Origin: JANJUB01 sp040081075
GTDB lineage: Bacteria; Armatimonadota; Fimbriimonadia; Fimbriimonadales; Fimbriimonadaceae
Assembly: GCA_040081075.1 (NCBI GenBank)
Contig: JBEBHJ010000065.1
Coordinates: 1 to 20,550 of the forward strand
Length of the DNA: 20,550 bases
Direction: 5' to 3'
This document shows positions 6,457-14,856 of the stretch, piece by piece. A program made the position numbers and the translations under genes. Numbering within the stretch: the stretch's first letter is position 1; each line of letters begins with the position of its first letter. The notes below the pieces were generated by a model. That model made no database searches and had not been told where the DNA came from. It was given only the letters and a program-made list of their open reading frames with translations.

Positions 6457-7325
6457 CTACTTTGCATATGCTGCCCCTGAAAGCAGCTTGCCTGTTTCAG
6501 CGTCGACTGTGAAGTGACATTCTCGAGGCCACGATTTGCCTGGGAACGTGCCGACCACGTTGTAGCTCAGCCGCGCCTTTCGCTCGAAGAACGTGTTACT
6601 GAAGGCAGGATCGCCTCCATCGCGAGCCGTGGCCGTGTGATATCCGGTGCGATTAACGTTAAATCGCGGCATCTGGCTGGTCTTAAGCTTAATTTGGGGA
6701 GCTGATCTTTGGAACTCTGCCTTTGCAATCTCAACCGCCTTTGTCTTGCTGATTATCTCCTTAGGGCGATTGTAGGTAATTCCAGATCTTCCGGAGTAGT
6801 TTGTGACTCGGCCTGCAAAAGCGCTGACCTCAATGACTGCGTAATTACCGCCCGGGGCAGGGTAGCCGTTGACCTCATCTCTGAACTCAACTGAATACTC
6901 CGTGGTGAACCCACCCTGCTCTCTTGCTTTGGCGCCCTTTGGCAGCGCTGGGTTGGCTCCTGTGAATCTTGCCGGCAACTTGACCCCAGTTTGACGGCAC
7001 CATCGCATAGCAATCCTAATGGCCTCTTGGGGGTTGTGGACTTTGAGCTTTCCCCATGGTTCTGTGCGTCACTCCTTCCATCCATACAGTGACTGACCGA
7101 GTTTGTAAAGTGGTCAACCCATAAACTGACATATTGGTTGTGAAACTCAGTGAATTGATACTTCTCTCCCGGGGGCGCTGTATCGAAGGTGTGTAGCTCC
7201 CGCTCCGTTGACACATCTACATGCCCGGCAGCATTCAAAAACTTCAAAGCAATGTCGTGCCGAAGCTTGGCGTTATCAAAGCTTGACGCCGAAAGGAGAG
7301 CAATGGCGAGGGTTGTCACACTCAC
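6457..7325 (-). pseudogene. Frameshifted secreted PepSY-type protein
   Basis: Three minus-strand frames join into one protein of about 287 residues if two insertions are undone. The N-terminal part (GTG at 7325, short hydrophobic leader, through NQYVSLWVDHFTNSV) reads in one frame. A tandem TGACTGAC at 7090-7097 (4-nt duplication) then moves to the frame giving VTVWMEGVTHRTMG, and an extra base in the TTTCCCC run at 7049-7055 moves to the frame giving KLKVHNPQEAIRIAMRW and the rest. Both halves have the PepSY pattern (AIRIA or AVEIAKAEF helix, then a strand), ending in CHFTVDAETGKLLSGAAYAK. PepSY proteins are periplasmic or surface proteins, often thought to inhibit or regulate proteases. It may be a true pseudogene or, at the homopolymer, partly a sequencing error. 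Its end is 1 bp from the convergent mtnP. Confidence 0.65.
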
Positions 7326-7375
7326 AGTACGGTTCCGCGTCAGGTTCCGATTCGCAAATCCAGGCGCGTTCGCGT

Positions 7376-7381
7376 TAAACT
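7376..7381 (+). promoter_or_regulatory. -10 box TAAACT before the TIM-barrel gene
   Basis: TAAACT ends 6 nt before the ATG at 7388, with no Shine-Dalgarno sequence between them, so a leaderless transcript is expected. The 62-bp spacer also has to hold the promoter of the divergent broken PepSY gene. Confidence 0.5.
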
Positions 7382-7387
7382 ATTCCC

Positions 7388-8137
7388 ATGAAGCTTTCTG
7401 TTCAGCTTTACACCGTTCGCGACCTCATGGACAAAGACCCGGCGGGGACGCTGGCGTCCCTTCACAAGATTGGCCTCCGCTATGTTGAACTTGCCGGTTA
7501 CGCCGGGAAATCGGCGGAGGAGTTCAACAAGATGGTGAAAGGCGCAGGTCTCAAGGTGAGCGGGATGCATATTGGGATGGACGCCGCCGAGAAAAACTTG
7601 CCTCAGATTTTGGATGACGCCGCTTTGTTTGGTTGCAAGCACGTGATCGTTCCTTGGGCAGCCCCAGGCAAGAACAAGGCGGAGTGGGAGGCATTGGGAA
7701 TCAAACTTCACGCCATCGGCGAGAAGGTCGCGAAAGAGCGACACGTTTTCGGTTACCATAACCATGCCCACGAATTCGCCATGGCGGATGGAAAAACGGG
7801 GTTTGACATCATGTTCTCCGCCGCTTGCCCCGACCATTTGAAGTGCCAGATTGACCTTTGGTGGGCCTACGTGGGAATGGGCGACCCGGCGGCTTTGGTG
7901 AAGCAATATGGCTCACGCGTTCGCTGCGTTCACCTGAAAGATGGCGAAACACGTAAGGGCGATGCCAAGCAAATGATTGCGGGTCAGGGTGCAATGAAGT
8001 GGGAACCCGTGATTGAGGCATGCAAGAATGCGGGTGTGGAGTTCGGGTCAATCGAGTTCGACACGTGCCCCGGGCCTGAGATTGAGTGCGTTAAGGCGTC
8101 GCTGGACTTTTTCCGGTCACATGATCTGACGGAGTAG
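7388..8137 (+). CDS. Sugar phosphate isomerase/epimerase-like TIM-barrel protein
   Basis: 249 residues of the xylose-isomerase-like (AP endonuclease 2) TIM-barrel superfamily. Likely metal and substrate residues sit at strand ends: E34 in RYVELAGYAG, H124 and H126 in GYHNHAHEF, D156 in CQIDLWWA, H182 and D185 in CVHLKDG, and E223 in GSIEFDTCPGPEIE. The N-terminal MKLSVQLYTVRD is typical of bacterial sugar isomerase/epimerase paralogs of inositol- or keto-sugar metabolism. It is cytoplasmic, with no signal peptide. The exact substrate cannot be told. The last 47 bp overlap the 3' end of the convergent flavin oxidoreductase gene. Confidence 0.88.
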   Translation: MKLSVQLYTVRDLMDKDPAGTLASLHKIGLRYVELAGYAGKSAEEFNKMVKGAGLKVSGMHIGMDAAEKNLPQILDDAALFGCKHVIVPWAAPGKNKAEWEALGIKLHAIGEKVAKERHVFGYHNHAHEFAMADGKTGFDIMFSAACPDHLKCQIDLWWAYVGMGDPAALVKQYGSRVRCVHLKDGETRKGDAKQMIAGQGAMKWEPVIEACKNAGVEFGSIEFDTCPGPEIECVKASLDFFRSHDLTE

Positions 8138-9209
8138 GCTCCTCAACGTCGAACCAGCCGGGCGTGTTGTAGATTTTTGTGGCCAGCGCACTGGGCAAAA
8201 CCAGCTTTTCAGCCGCCCCTTCGGCCGGAATTTGTGTTCGAGGGTTGGCTGACTTCGCAAAATCAGGTTCATAAATTGCGCCCCGTCCAACCGCCACCAG
8301 CTCACAACCCGTTTCCAAACACTCTTGCGCATTCGCCAGGCTCTTGACCGCACCAACTCCAATGAAGGGGAGTCTGCCCGCGATTACTCTGTGCAAATGC
8401 GCGAGAATCGGCCCTGAAACTGAGCCATGGGCCGACTCTTGCCGGAAATCTCTCAAGGAAATGTGCAACCAAGCTAGGGGTCGCTTGCACAATTCGTTAA
8501 GGAGTTCTTCGGTTTGATCCAAGCGAATCCCCGGGGTTTCGAGCTCTTCGGGCGAAAATCGGTAGCCCACCGGGTAATCCGGAACCGCGTTCACAACTGC
8601 ATCGGTCACCGCCAGAGGGAATCGCAAACGATCGTCGCCCCACATATCTTCGCGACGATTTGAGTGTGGGCTCACGAACTGTTGCAAGAGATACGTGTTT
8701 GCCCCGTGAGTCTCCACTCCATCAAACCCAGCCAGCTTAGCTCTGATGGCGGCTTTCGCAAAGGCCGCAATCGTTTCTTCAATCTCAGCTTCCGTCATTG
8801 CCGCTGGAGTTTCCGCGTTTGGTCGCTCTGCCGGAATTGCAGAAGCCGAAAGTGGTGTGCCTCCACAAAGTCTCGATGGGCACTGCCGCCCGCCGTGATG
8901 AATCTGCAAAACCGCTGCCGCACCATGCGATTTGATCGCCTGGGCGGCCGAAGTTAGCGAATCCAAAAACTCGTCAGACCAGCAAGCCCATTGACCATCA
9001 AACGCCTTACCGCGAGGGTGAACCGCACAGGCCGCTGTCATCACCATTCCGAAGCCCCCTTCGGCCCTGCGAGCAAGGTATGGCAGTTCGTCCGGCGATA
9101 TATTGCCGTTCTCTAGCGACGAGTAAGTTGTCATGGGAGCGACCACGAGGCGATTTCGAAGTCGTAATCCAAAAGGGAGGTCAACCGGAGAAAGCTGATC
9201 CGCGGTCAC
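8091..9209 (-). CDS. NADH:flavin oxidoreductase, old yellow enzyme family
   Basis: 372 residues. An FMN-dependent TIM-barrel ene-reductase: LRNRLVVAPMTTYSS is the first strand, QIHHGGRQ (102-109) binds flavin, and H168 and N171 in VETHGANTYLLQQF are the substrate-binding His/Asn pair, followed by SPHSNRREDMWG and, near the C-terminus, GVGAVKS and LVAVGRGAIYEPDF for the FMN phosphate. There is no C-terminal Fe-S/FAD half as in 2,4-dienoyl-CoA reductase, so it is the short form. It starts at GTG 9209, overlapping the aldo/keto reductase TGA (GTGA), and is probably the last gene of a lpd-led operon. The physiological substrate is unknown; small enones or oxidised metabolites are typical. Confidence 0.9.
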   Translation of the reverse strand: MTADQLSPVDLPFGLRLRNRLVVAPMTTYSSLENGNISPDELPYLARRAEGGFGMVMTAACAVHPRGKAFDGQWACWSDEFLDSLTSAAQAIKSHGAAAVLQIHHGGRQCPSRLCGGTPLSASAIPAERPNAETPAAMTEAEIEETIAAFAKAAIRAKLAGFDGVETHGANTYLLQQFVSPHSNRREDMWGDDRLRFPLAVTDAVVNAVPDYPVGYRFSPEELETPGIRLDQTEELLNELCKRPLAWLHISLRDFRQESAHGSVSGPILAHLHRVIAGRLPFIGVGAVKSLANAQECLETGCELVAVGRGAIYEPDFAKSANPRTQIPAEGAAEKLVLPSALATKIYNTPGWFDVEEPTPSDHVTGKSPATP

Positions 9210-10195
9210 CAGGCGTAATGCTCCGGCGCCGTCTTGAAGGGCGGGAAGATTTCATTTATTTTTGCCAAAGTCTCTTCGTTCAACTGGATTTCGGTCGCGC
9301 GAGCGGCGCCATCCAATTGCTCAATCGTTCGGGGACCGATGATTGGAGCGGTGACGAACTTTTGGTGGAGCGTCCAGGCGAGGGCAACGTTACCGGGTTC
9401 CTCTCCCATTTCGGCACAAAGCGCCTCCCACTTGGTGAGTTGGGCTCCCCTTTCGGCGATCATGGCTTGGCCATAATCACCCTTGCGGCGGCTGCCTTCC
9501 TGCCCATTCATAACGCCCCCAAGAACACCGCTTGCCAAAGGGGACCATGGAATGACACCGATGCCATAGGCGAGAGCCGCGGGGCCAACCTCGAGTTCAA
9601 TGTCCCGCTGCAAGAGCGAATACTTCGACTGTTCACTCACCAGACCAAGGAAATTCCGGCGATTGGCGGCTTCTTGAGCTTGAGCGATATGCCAACCCGC
9701 GAAATTGCTGCTTCCCGCATAAAGAATCTTGCCCTGTTGGCGCAGAATCTCGAACGACTCCCAAATCTCATCCCAAGGCGCTTGCCGAAAAACGTGGTGC
9801 ATTTGGTAGAGGTCAATGTAGTCGGTTTGAAGTCGCTGCAACGAGGCATCGCATGCCCGGCGAATATGCAGGGCACTTAGATGGTTTGTGTTGGGCCAGT
9901 TCTCTTGAACCCCCTTACCCATTTTGCCGAACAGCTTGGTCGCCAGCACGACACGCTCGCGTCGTTCGCCTCCTTGGGCGAACCATTCGCCGATGATCCG
10001 CTCGGTAATCCCTTCGCCGACTTCCCAGCCGTAAACATCGGCAGTATCGAAAAAGTTAACGCCCAGTTCCAGGGCATGATCCATGATTTTGAAGGCATCT
10101 TCTTTCGAAGTGCTTGGCCCAAAATTCATCGTGCCCAGGCACAAACGGCTTACGGCAAGGCCAGTTCGGCCTAAATAAGTTAGAGGTACAGACAT
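9206..10195 (-). CDS. Aldo/keto reductase
   Basis: 329 residues, an NADPH-dependent carbonyl reductase of the bacterial Kv-beta-like group. The catalytic tetrad is visible: D50 and Y55 in NFFDTADVYG, K87 in VVLATKLFG and H133 in YIDLYQMHHVF. SSNFAGWHIAQA, SEQSKYSLLQRDIE and GVIPWSPLASGVLGG are the family's later landmarks, and the cofactor-phosphate loop near GPRTIEQLDGA is present. It lies 15 nt downstream of lpd and its stop overlaps the flavin oxidoreductase start, so the three are probably one operon. A role in reducing sugar aldehydes or reactive carbonyls is likely but not specified by sequence. Confidence 0.92.
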   Translation of the reverse strand: MSVPLTYLGRTGLAVSRLCLGTMNFGPSTSKEDAFKIMDHALELGVNFFDTADVYGWEVGEGITERIIGEWFAQGGERRERVVLATKLFGKMGKGVQENWPNTNHLSALHIRRACDASLQRLQTDYIDLYQMHHVFRQAPWDEIWESFEILRQQGKILYAGSSNFAGWHIAQAQEAANRRNFLGLVSEQSKYSLLQRDIELEVGPAALAYGIGVIPWSPLASGVLGGVMNGQEGSRRKGDYGQAMIAERGAQLTKWEALCAEMGEEPGNVALAWTLHQKFVTAPIIGPRTIEQLDGAARATEIQLNEETLAKINEIFPPFKTAPEHYAW

Positions 10196-10210
10196 TATAG
10201 TTTTGAGACC

Positions 10211-11650
10211 TTACATTTTGTGAATCGCGTGCCCCATGGCATCTTCGTATGCCTCAAGCATCGCTTCTGCTAGGGTTGGGTGCGCGTGAATGGTTTCGGC
10301 CATGAATTCAACGGTGGATTCTAAGCGGATTGCCGCCACCGCCGCCGCGATCATGTCGGTTACGTGCGGGCCAATCATCTGCACGCCCAGCAACTCGCCG
10401 TACTTCTTCTCGCCCACAACCTTAACAAAACCATCAACTTCCCCAATTGCCATCGCCTTGCCAAAGATTCGGAAGTTAGCTTTGCCCACAACCACGTCGT
10501 AGCCCTTCTCTTTAGCCTGGGCTTCGGTTAAACCGACGGAAGCGACTTCGGGAACAGTGTAAACGCAGTTTGGAACGGCTTTGTACTCAACTTGCCTTTT
10601 ATCGCCTTTCACAACGTTGTGGGCGACGATCGTGCCTTCATGGGAGGCGACGTGGGCAAGCTGGATCCGGCCGGTAACATCACCAATCGCCCAAACGCTT
10701 GGGCAGTGAGTTTGGAGAGAGTCATCAACGACTTCGACTCCACGCTTGTGGAGTTTCACGCCGATCTTCTCAAGGTTCATGCCGTCGGTGTTGGCTTTAC
10801 GACCAACTCCCAGCAAAATAACCTCAACTTCAACCGTCTCGCCGCCTTTGAGGAAGCATTTCCAGCCACCTTTGGACTTCTCAACTTTCTCAACGCCGGA
10901 GCCAGTTTTGACTTTGACGCCTTGGCGTCCAAGCTGTTTGCCAAGTTCGGCTCCGATTTCTTTATCTTCGAGCGGAACCAGGGTCTCCATCAGTTCCACC
11001 AAGTGAACTTCGGTGCCCAGGCCATTAAAGACATAAGCGAATTCCGTCCCAACCGCGCCCCCACCAACGATAAGCATTGTCTTTGGAGCTGAGGTGCAGC
11101 TCACTGCCTCATCGCTTGTCCAAACGCCATCCTTCGCGTCGCCCTTCAAGCCCGGAATCGGCAAATGAATCACGCTGGAGCCCATGGCCAAGATGAAGTT
11201 CTTGGCGCGGATCGTTCGGGTCGCTTTGGCGCTAGGAGCGCCAGAATGCTTATCTTCAACAGGAAAAATCTCCAACGTGTTGGCATCCTTAAAGCTGGCA
11301 AATCCTTCGACATGCTCAATTCCCCGCTTCTTGAAAAGCATGCCGATACCGCCTCGCTGGGTAGCAACTATTTTATCGCGGCGCTTGGCATAGACCTCGA
11401 AATCGAAACCGATTTCGCCGGAAATGGTTACTCCGAAATCTTTGGAGTGCTTCACAGCCTGAAGCTTTTTGACGCCTGCGATCATGGCCTTGCTTGGAAT
11501 ACATCCCCAGTTCAAACAAGTTCCTCCGAGGAACTCCTTTTCAACACAGATGACCTTTGCCCCGAGCTGAGCGGCCCGAATCGCGGCCACATATCCGCCC
11601 GGTCCCGCTCCAATAACCACTACATCAGCATCAAAATTCTCGTTTGCCAT
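10211..11650 (-). CDS. lpdA: Dihydrolipoyl dehydrogenase (E3)
   Basis: 479 residues, full family length. It reoxidises dihydrolipoamide of 2-oxoacid dehydrogenase complexes or the glycine cleavage system, with electrons passing via a disulfide and FAD to NAD+. FAD-binding VIGAGPGGYVAAIRAAQLG lies near the N-terminus, the redox pair C45/C50 in GGTCLNWGCIPSK, NAD-binding IVGGGAVGTEFAYVFNGLG in the middle, VWAIGDVTG for FAD, and the catalytic H457/E462 pair in HAHPTLAEAMLEA. No N-terminal lipoyl domain is fused. The E1 and E2 partners are not in the window, and the neighbours downstream are two reductases, so this may be a stand-alone E3 or serve another redox role. A -10 box lies 9 nt before the ATG. 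Confidence 0.95.
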   Translation of the reverse strand: MANENFDADVVVIGAGPGGYVAAIRAAQLGAKVICVEKEFLGGTCLNWGCIPSKAMIAGVKKLQAVKHSKDFGVTISGEIGFDFEVYAKRRDKIVATQRGGIGMLFKKRGIEHVEGFASFKDANTLEIFPVEDKHSGAPSAKATRTIRAKNFILAMGSSVIHLPIPGLKGDAKDGVWTSDEAVSCTSAPKTMLIVGGGAVGTEFAYVFNGLGTEVHLVELMETLVPLEDKEIGAELGKQLGRQGVKVKTGSGVEKVEKSKGGWKCFLKGGETVEVEVILLGVGRKANTDGMNLEKIGVKLHKRGVEVVDDSLQTHCPSVWAIGDVTGRIQLAHVASHEGTIVAHNVVKGDKRQVEYKAVPNCVYTVPEVASVGLTEAQAKEKGYDVVVGKANFRIFGKAMAIGEVDGFVKVVGEKKYGELLGVQMIGPHVTDMIAAAVAAIRLESTVEFMAETIHAHPTLAEAMLEAYEDAMGHAIHKM

Positions 11651-11659
11651 ACTGGATAC

Positions 11660-11665
11660 AGTTTA
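11660..11665 (-). promoter_or_regulatory. -10 box TAAACT before lpdA
   Basis: On the minus strand TAAACT ends 9 nt before the lpdA ATG (11650), with no Shine-Dalgarno sequence. It is back-to-back with the promoter of the plus-strand membrane protein gene; only 49 bp separate the two starts. Confidence 0.5.
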
Positions 11666-11686
11666 CCGGGGAGGGCATTCGGTCGG

Positions 11687-11692
11687 TAAGCT
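11687..11692 (+). promoter_or_regulatory. -10 box TAAGCT before the small membrane protein gene
   Basis: TAAGCT ends 7 nt before the ATG at 11700 and 4 nt before an in-frame GTG at 11697. The spacing used by the other leaderless genes here favours the ATG. It lies where a -35 element of the opposing lpdA promoter would be, so the two promoters may interfere. Confidence 0.45.
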
Positions 11693-11699
11693 GTTTGTG

Positions 11700-12104
11700 A
11701 TGATTATTCACGGCAGGGTGAATCGGACCAAGTATTGGGTGCTGAAGTTGCTAATTGTTGCCTGGGCATCCGGTGTAGTGGGATCCGTGCCATTGTACTG
11801 GGCAAATGAATACCAGACCCGCCCCACTGGATTTGATGTATCGACCTTCTTGTTCTTCACCGCGTCAATTTTGATGATTCCGAGCCTTGTAGGATTCATC
11901 TTAGGGCGCTTTTGGTTGGCAAATCTTATCGTAGTCCTATTGATATGGAATTCATTGAGTGCGCATAAAACCGAATTGCAGGTTGTGCTTGCCACGATGA
12001 CTCTCAATGCCGGGACGATGAGTTTTCTTGTGGGTTGGTGGAAGTTGCGGGATTTTTCGAAGGCGGCGGTGCAGCAGGATTTGCCTCAACCACAACTGGA
12101 TTAG
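11700..12104 (+). CDS. Small inner-membrane protein, possibly DUF805-like
   Basis: 134 residues with about four hydrophobic segments (roughly 12-33, 46-66, 69-82 and 92-112). The opening HGRVNRTKYWVLKLL resembles the GRASRxxYW start of DUF805 membrane proteins, but the rest is diverged and the length is only roughly comparable. Function is unknown. The last 101 bp overlap the 3' end of the convergent polysaccharide deacetylase gene, encoding a polar tail here and a proline-rich tail there. ATG 11700 is chosen from the -10 spacing; GTG 11697 would add one residue. Confidence 0.65.
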   Translation: MIIHGRVNRTKYWVLKLLIVAWASGVVGSVPLYWANEYQTRPTGFDVSTFLFFTASILMIPSLVGFILGRFWLANLIVVLLIWNSLSAHKTELQVVLATMTLNAGTMSFLVGWWKLRDFSKAAVQQDLPQPQLD

Positions 12105-12879
12105 GCAAGTGAGCCAGCATTTCGGAAACCGTCACGAAGCTAAATCCCTGCCCCTTGAGCCTTGCGATAATAAGTTCGATTGCTTGGGTCGTTTGAGGGG
12201 TGTCATGGAGCAAGATGATGCTCCCATCGTGAACTCGTGTGGTAACCCTGTCGGCAAGCTCTATCGGAGTAACTTTGCCCAGTCGGTTGTCCGTTGAGTC
12301 AAAGTCCTTGGCCGCGTTGGTCCAGCCAACAATCTGGTAGTCAAGATCTTGCGTGATCTTCAAAACATGTTCGTCAAAACGCATTCCGGGCGGACGCAAG
12401 AGGTGGAATCGCTTGCCCGTGGCATTCTGAAAAGCCGTGGCGCACTGTTCAATCTCGGCCACGATCTTGGCATCCGGCAGGTCGGTCAGGCGAAAGTGGT
12501 TTTGACTGTGGTTGCCCACCTCGTGACCCCTCTGAAGAATTTCGCGAGCTAGCTCTGGGTGCTCATTGATTCGCTTGCCCACCAAAAAGAACGTGGCCTT
12601 AAGTTGTTCTTGGGCAAGAATCCGAAGAATGGTGGGCAATGATTCCGGGTGGGGGCCGTCGTCAAACGTCAACGCAATCTCGGCGAAGTTGCGGTTGCCG
12701 TGCTTGAGGATGCGGCCGACTGGTTGATACAAATCATGACCCGAATATCGCTCACCCCAATAACTTGGGCTAACCAGATTGCGGACGCCACCTACGCTCA
12801 ACCTGAGGGCATTGAGCCCAATCCCGGCCGCAATGATGACCGCTGCGACCAACGCCATTTTCTTCCTTGAGAGAGCCAT
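12004..12879 (-). CDS. Polysaccharide deacetylase (NodB domain), membrane-anchored
   Basis: 291 residues. An N-terminal signal anchor (about 8-26) precedes a NodB homology domain that removes N-acetyl groups from cell-wall or capsule sugars outside the membrane. Its motifs are complete: TFDDGP (71-76, catalytic base and metal Asp), HSQNH (124-128, metal His pair), RPPG (162-165), VGWTNAAKDFD and ILLHD (222-226, catalytic His). The C-terminal 30 residues or so are Pro/Asn/Ser-rich and low complexity, lying in the 101-bp overlap with the convergent gene. It follows mnmG by 39 nt and lacks a clear promoter or Shine-Dalgarno sequence of its own. Peptidoglycan or chitin-like polymers are possible substrates; sequence alone does not decide. 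Confidence 0.9.
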   Translation of the reverse strand: MALSRKKMALVAAVIIAAGIGLNALRLSVGGVRNLVSPSYWGERYSGHDLYQPVGRILKHGNRNFAEIALTFDDGPHPESLPTILRILAQEQLKATFFLVGKRINEHPELAREILQRGHEVGNHSQNHFRLTDLPDAKIVAEIEQCATAFQNATGKRFHLLRPPGMRFDEHVLKITQDLDYQIVGWTNAAKDFDSTDNRLGKVTPIELADRVTTRVHDGSIILLHDTPQTTQAIELIIARLKGQGFSFVTVSEMLAHLPNPVVVEANPAAPPPSKNPATSTNPQENSSSRH

Positions 12880-12918
12880 ACGTAATCCGTAAAACAGTCA
12901 GCGGTAAAAAGAGTTGCC

Positions 12919-14799
12919 TTATTTACGAAGAAAACCGATCAAGAGCGCAACATCGCTTGGTCTTACCCCTGGCACGCGTGATGCCTGTCCAATCGTCGTT
13001 GGGCGAACCCGGCTCAATTTATCGACGGTTTCATAGCTCAGACCCTTAAGCGTTTCGTATTCAAATGACTTTGGAATTCTCATGTCATCCAGCCGTCTTT
13101 GTCGTTCTGCCGCCTTTTCCTGCAATTGGATATACCCGTCGTATTTCGCTGCCAGTTCCACTTGCTCGCGGGCTTCATTGGCTAATCCGCCCTCACCGAA
13201 CTCGGGCATTTCGAGGTCGAGGGCGGCGGCGAGCCGCGCGCAATCATCAAGGCAAACTTCGGGGCGGTTCATTAATTCTCGCAAGCTCACTCGGTTGCGA
13301 ACCGGCGTAAACTCAAGACGGTCGAGGGTTTCTGCATGACCGGGATGCACGATTTGCTTACCGAGAACGGTAAGCGCATTTTCAACCAAGTTGATCTTCG
13401 ATTGGAGCCTTTGCCACCTTTCCTCTGAACAAAGGCCGAGTTCGCGCGCGATAGGGGTCAGCCGGGTATCGGCGTTGTCGTGTCTGAGCAGCAAACGATG
13501 CTCAGCTCGAGCCGTGAGCATCCGATACGGGTCTTCAACTCCCTTCGTCACGAGGTCGTCAATCATGACGCCGATAAAGCTTCGGTCCCGTGTGAAAACT
13601 ACATCCTCCTCGCTTCGGGCAAAACGCGCGGCGTTTATTCCGGCGACAATCCCTTGCGCGGCGGCTTCTTCATAGCCACTGGTGCCATTGATTTGCCCCG
13701 CCAGGAACAGGCCGTCCATTTGTTTTGACATCAGCGTCGGGGTGAGTTGCAAAGGATCGGCCATGTCGTACTCCACGGCATAACCGGGGCGCATCATTTC
13801 CACGCTTTCGAGCCCTGGGATTGTCCTTAATGCGGCAAGTTGAGTTTCGGCGGGAAGCGAGGTCGAAAAGCCCTGCACATACGTGCTCTCACCATCCCAC
13901 TCTTCAATCTCAAGAAAAATCGGGTGAGTTTCCTTATCAGCGAATCTAACGACTTTATCTTCGATACTCGGGCAATAACGCGGACCCACTCCTTCAATCT
14001 GGCCCGAATACATAGCGCTCTCGTGAAGCCGCTCTTGTAGCAAGGTGTGAGTTAGTGGAGTCGTGTGGGTTTTCCAACAGGGATACAGCTCGCGCTGATG
14101 GAGTGGCTTGTCATTTAGGAAACTCACCGCTCCGGCTTCGGCTTCGCTTGGCATTTCCTCGATGTGTTCAAAGTTAATCGAAGAGCGCTTAACGCGCGGC
14201 GTTGTCCCTGTCTTGAAGCGGCGAGTTCGAATTCCGATGCCGCGAATGAAATCAGCGAGGCCAACTACGGTCGGATCACCATGCCTGGCGGCGACGGTTT
14301 TGACTTGCCCTTCGTGGCAGAGCCCGTTCAAAAAGGTTCCGGTCGTCATCACGATCGCTTTCGTGAGGATGGTTCTGATCTCCTCGTCAGCGCGAACCAA
14401 AACCTGAATCGGGTCGCCCGGCACAATGCTCTCCACCGTTCCTTCAATCAAAGTCAAATTCGGTTGGTTTTCCAGGACCTGCTTCATAAATGCCGGATAG
14501 GCGATCTTGCAAACGTGAGCGCGCACGGTTTGCACGGCCGGACCCTTTCCCGTCCCAACGCGCCTCATGTGCGTTAACGTGTGATCGGTCGTGATCCCCA
14601 TTTGCCCGCCGAGCGCATCCACTTCGCGCGCTAGATGCCCCTTCGCCGGACCACCGATGGAGCAGTTACAAGGTAGGTGACCAATGCGCTCGATGTTAAG
14701 TGTGATACAGGCAGTGTTGCGACCCATGCGCGCGGACGCCAACGCGGCCTCAATTCCCGCATGCCCGGCACCGACCACGATAACTTCGAACTCTTGCAA
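12919..14799 (-). CDS. mnmG: tRNA uridine-5-carboxymethylaminomethyl modification enzyme MnmG
   Basis: 626 residues, full length. With MnmE it adds the carboxymethylaminomethyl group to wobble U34 of several tRNAs, using FAD and methylenetetrahydrofolate. Landmarks: GAGHAG (10-15) for FAD, NCSIGGPAKGHLAREVDALGG from residue 45, TTGTFLNG, RYCPSIEDKVVRF, YVQGFSTSLP, MRPGYAVEYDM, GLFLAGQINGTSGYEEAAAQ and LTARAEHRLLLRHDNAD. The C-terminal helical domain ends in SRVRPTTIGQASRVPGVRPSDVA, which contacts MnmE and tRNA. The start is TTG at 14799, as the FAD fold begins four residues later and a -10 box lies 6 nt upstream. mnmE is not in the window. Confidence 0.97.
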   Translation of the reverse strand: MQEFEVIVVGAGHAGIEAALASARMGRNTACITLNIERIGHLPCNCSIGGPAKGHLAREVDALGGQMGITTDHTLTHMRRVGTGKGPAVQTVRAHVCKIAYPAFMKQVLENQPNLTLIEGTVESIVPGDPIQVLVRADEEIRTILTKAIVMTTGTFLNGLCHEGQVKTVAARHGDPTVVGLADFIRGIGIRTRRFKTGTTPRVKRSSINFEHIEEMPSEAEAGAVSFLNDKPLHQRELYPCWKTHTTPLTHTLLQERLHESAMYSGQIEGVGPRYCPSIEDKVVRFADKETHPIFLEIEEWDGESTYVQGFSTSLPAETQLAALRTIPGLESVEMMRPGYAVEYDMADPLQLTPTLMSKQMDGLFLAGQINGTSGYEEAAAQGIVAGINAARFARSEEDVVFTRDRSFIGVMIDDLVTKGVEDPYRMLTARAEHRLLLRHDNADTRLTPIARELGLCSEERWQRLQSKINLVENALTVLGKQIVHPGHAETLDRLEFTPVRNRVSLRELMNRPEVCLDDCARLAAALDLEMPEFGEGGLANEAREQVELAAKYDGYIQLQEKAAERQRRLDDMRIPKSFEYETLKGLSYETVDKLSRVRPTTIGQASRVPGVRPSDVALLIGFLRK

Positions 14800-14805
14800 G
14801 GTTCA

Positions 14806-14811
14806 ATTGTA
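14806..14811 (-). promoter_or_regulatory. -10 box TACAAT before mnmG
   Basis: TACAAT on the minus strand matches the consensus in five of six bases and ends 6 nt before the TTG start codon. The predicted transcript start falls on the codon itself, so mnmG is probably leaderless. No good -35 hexamer is seen. Confidence 0.55.
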
Positions 14812-14856
14812 GCTTCTTAGTAGGCCGTAGACACCAAAATATGGAATAAAGCCTCT

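Noticed and set aside
6470..6490. GCTGC/GCAGC hairpin as a bidirectional terminator between mtnP and the PepSY gene
   Set aside because: It lies inside the PepSY C-terminal coding region and has no U-run on either strand.
9080..9880. 266-codon plus-strand frame
   Set aside because: It is antisense to the flavin oxidoreductase and aldo/keto reductase genes, whose catalytic residues and full family lengths are clear; the antisense protein shows no recognisable motif.
10592..11092. 166-codon plus-strand frame
   Set aside because: It is antisense to the central and C-terminal part of lpdA and has no start signal or domain of its own.
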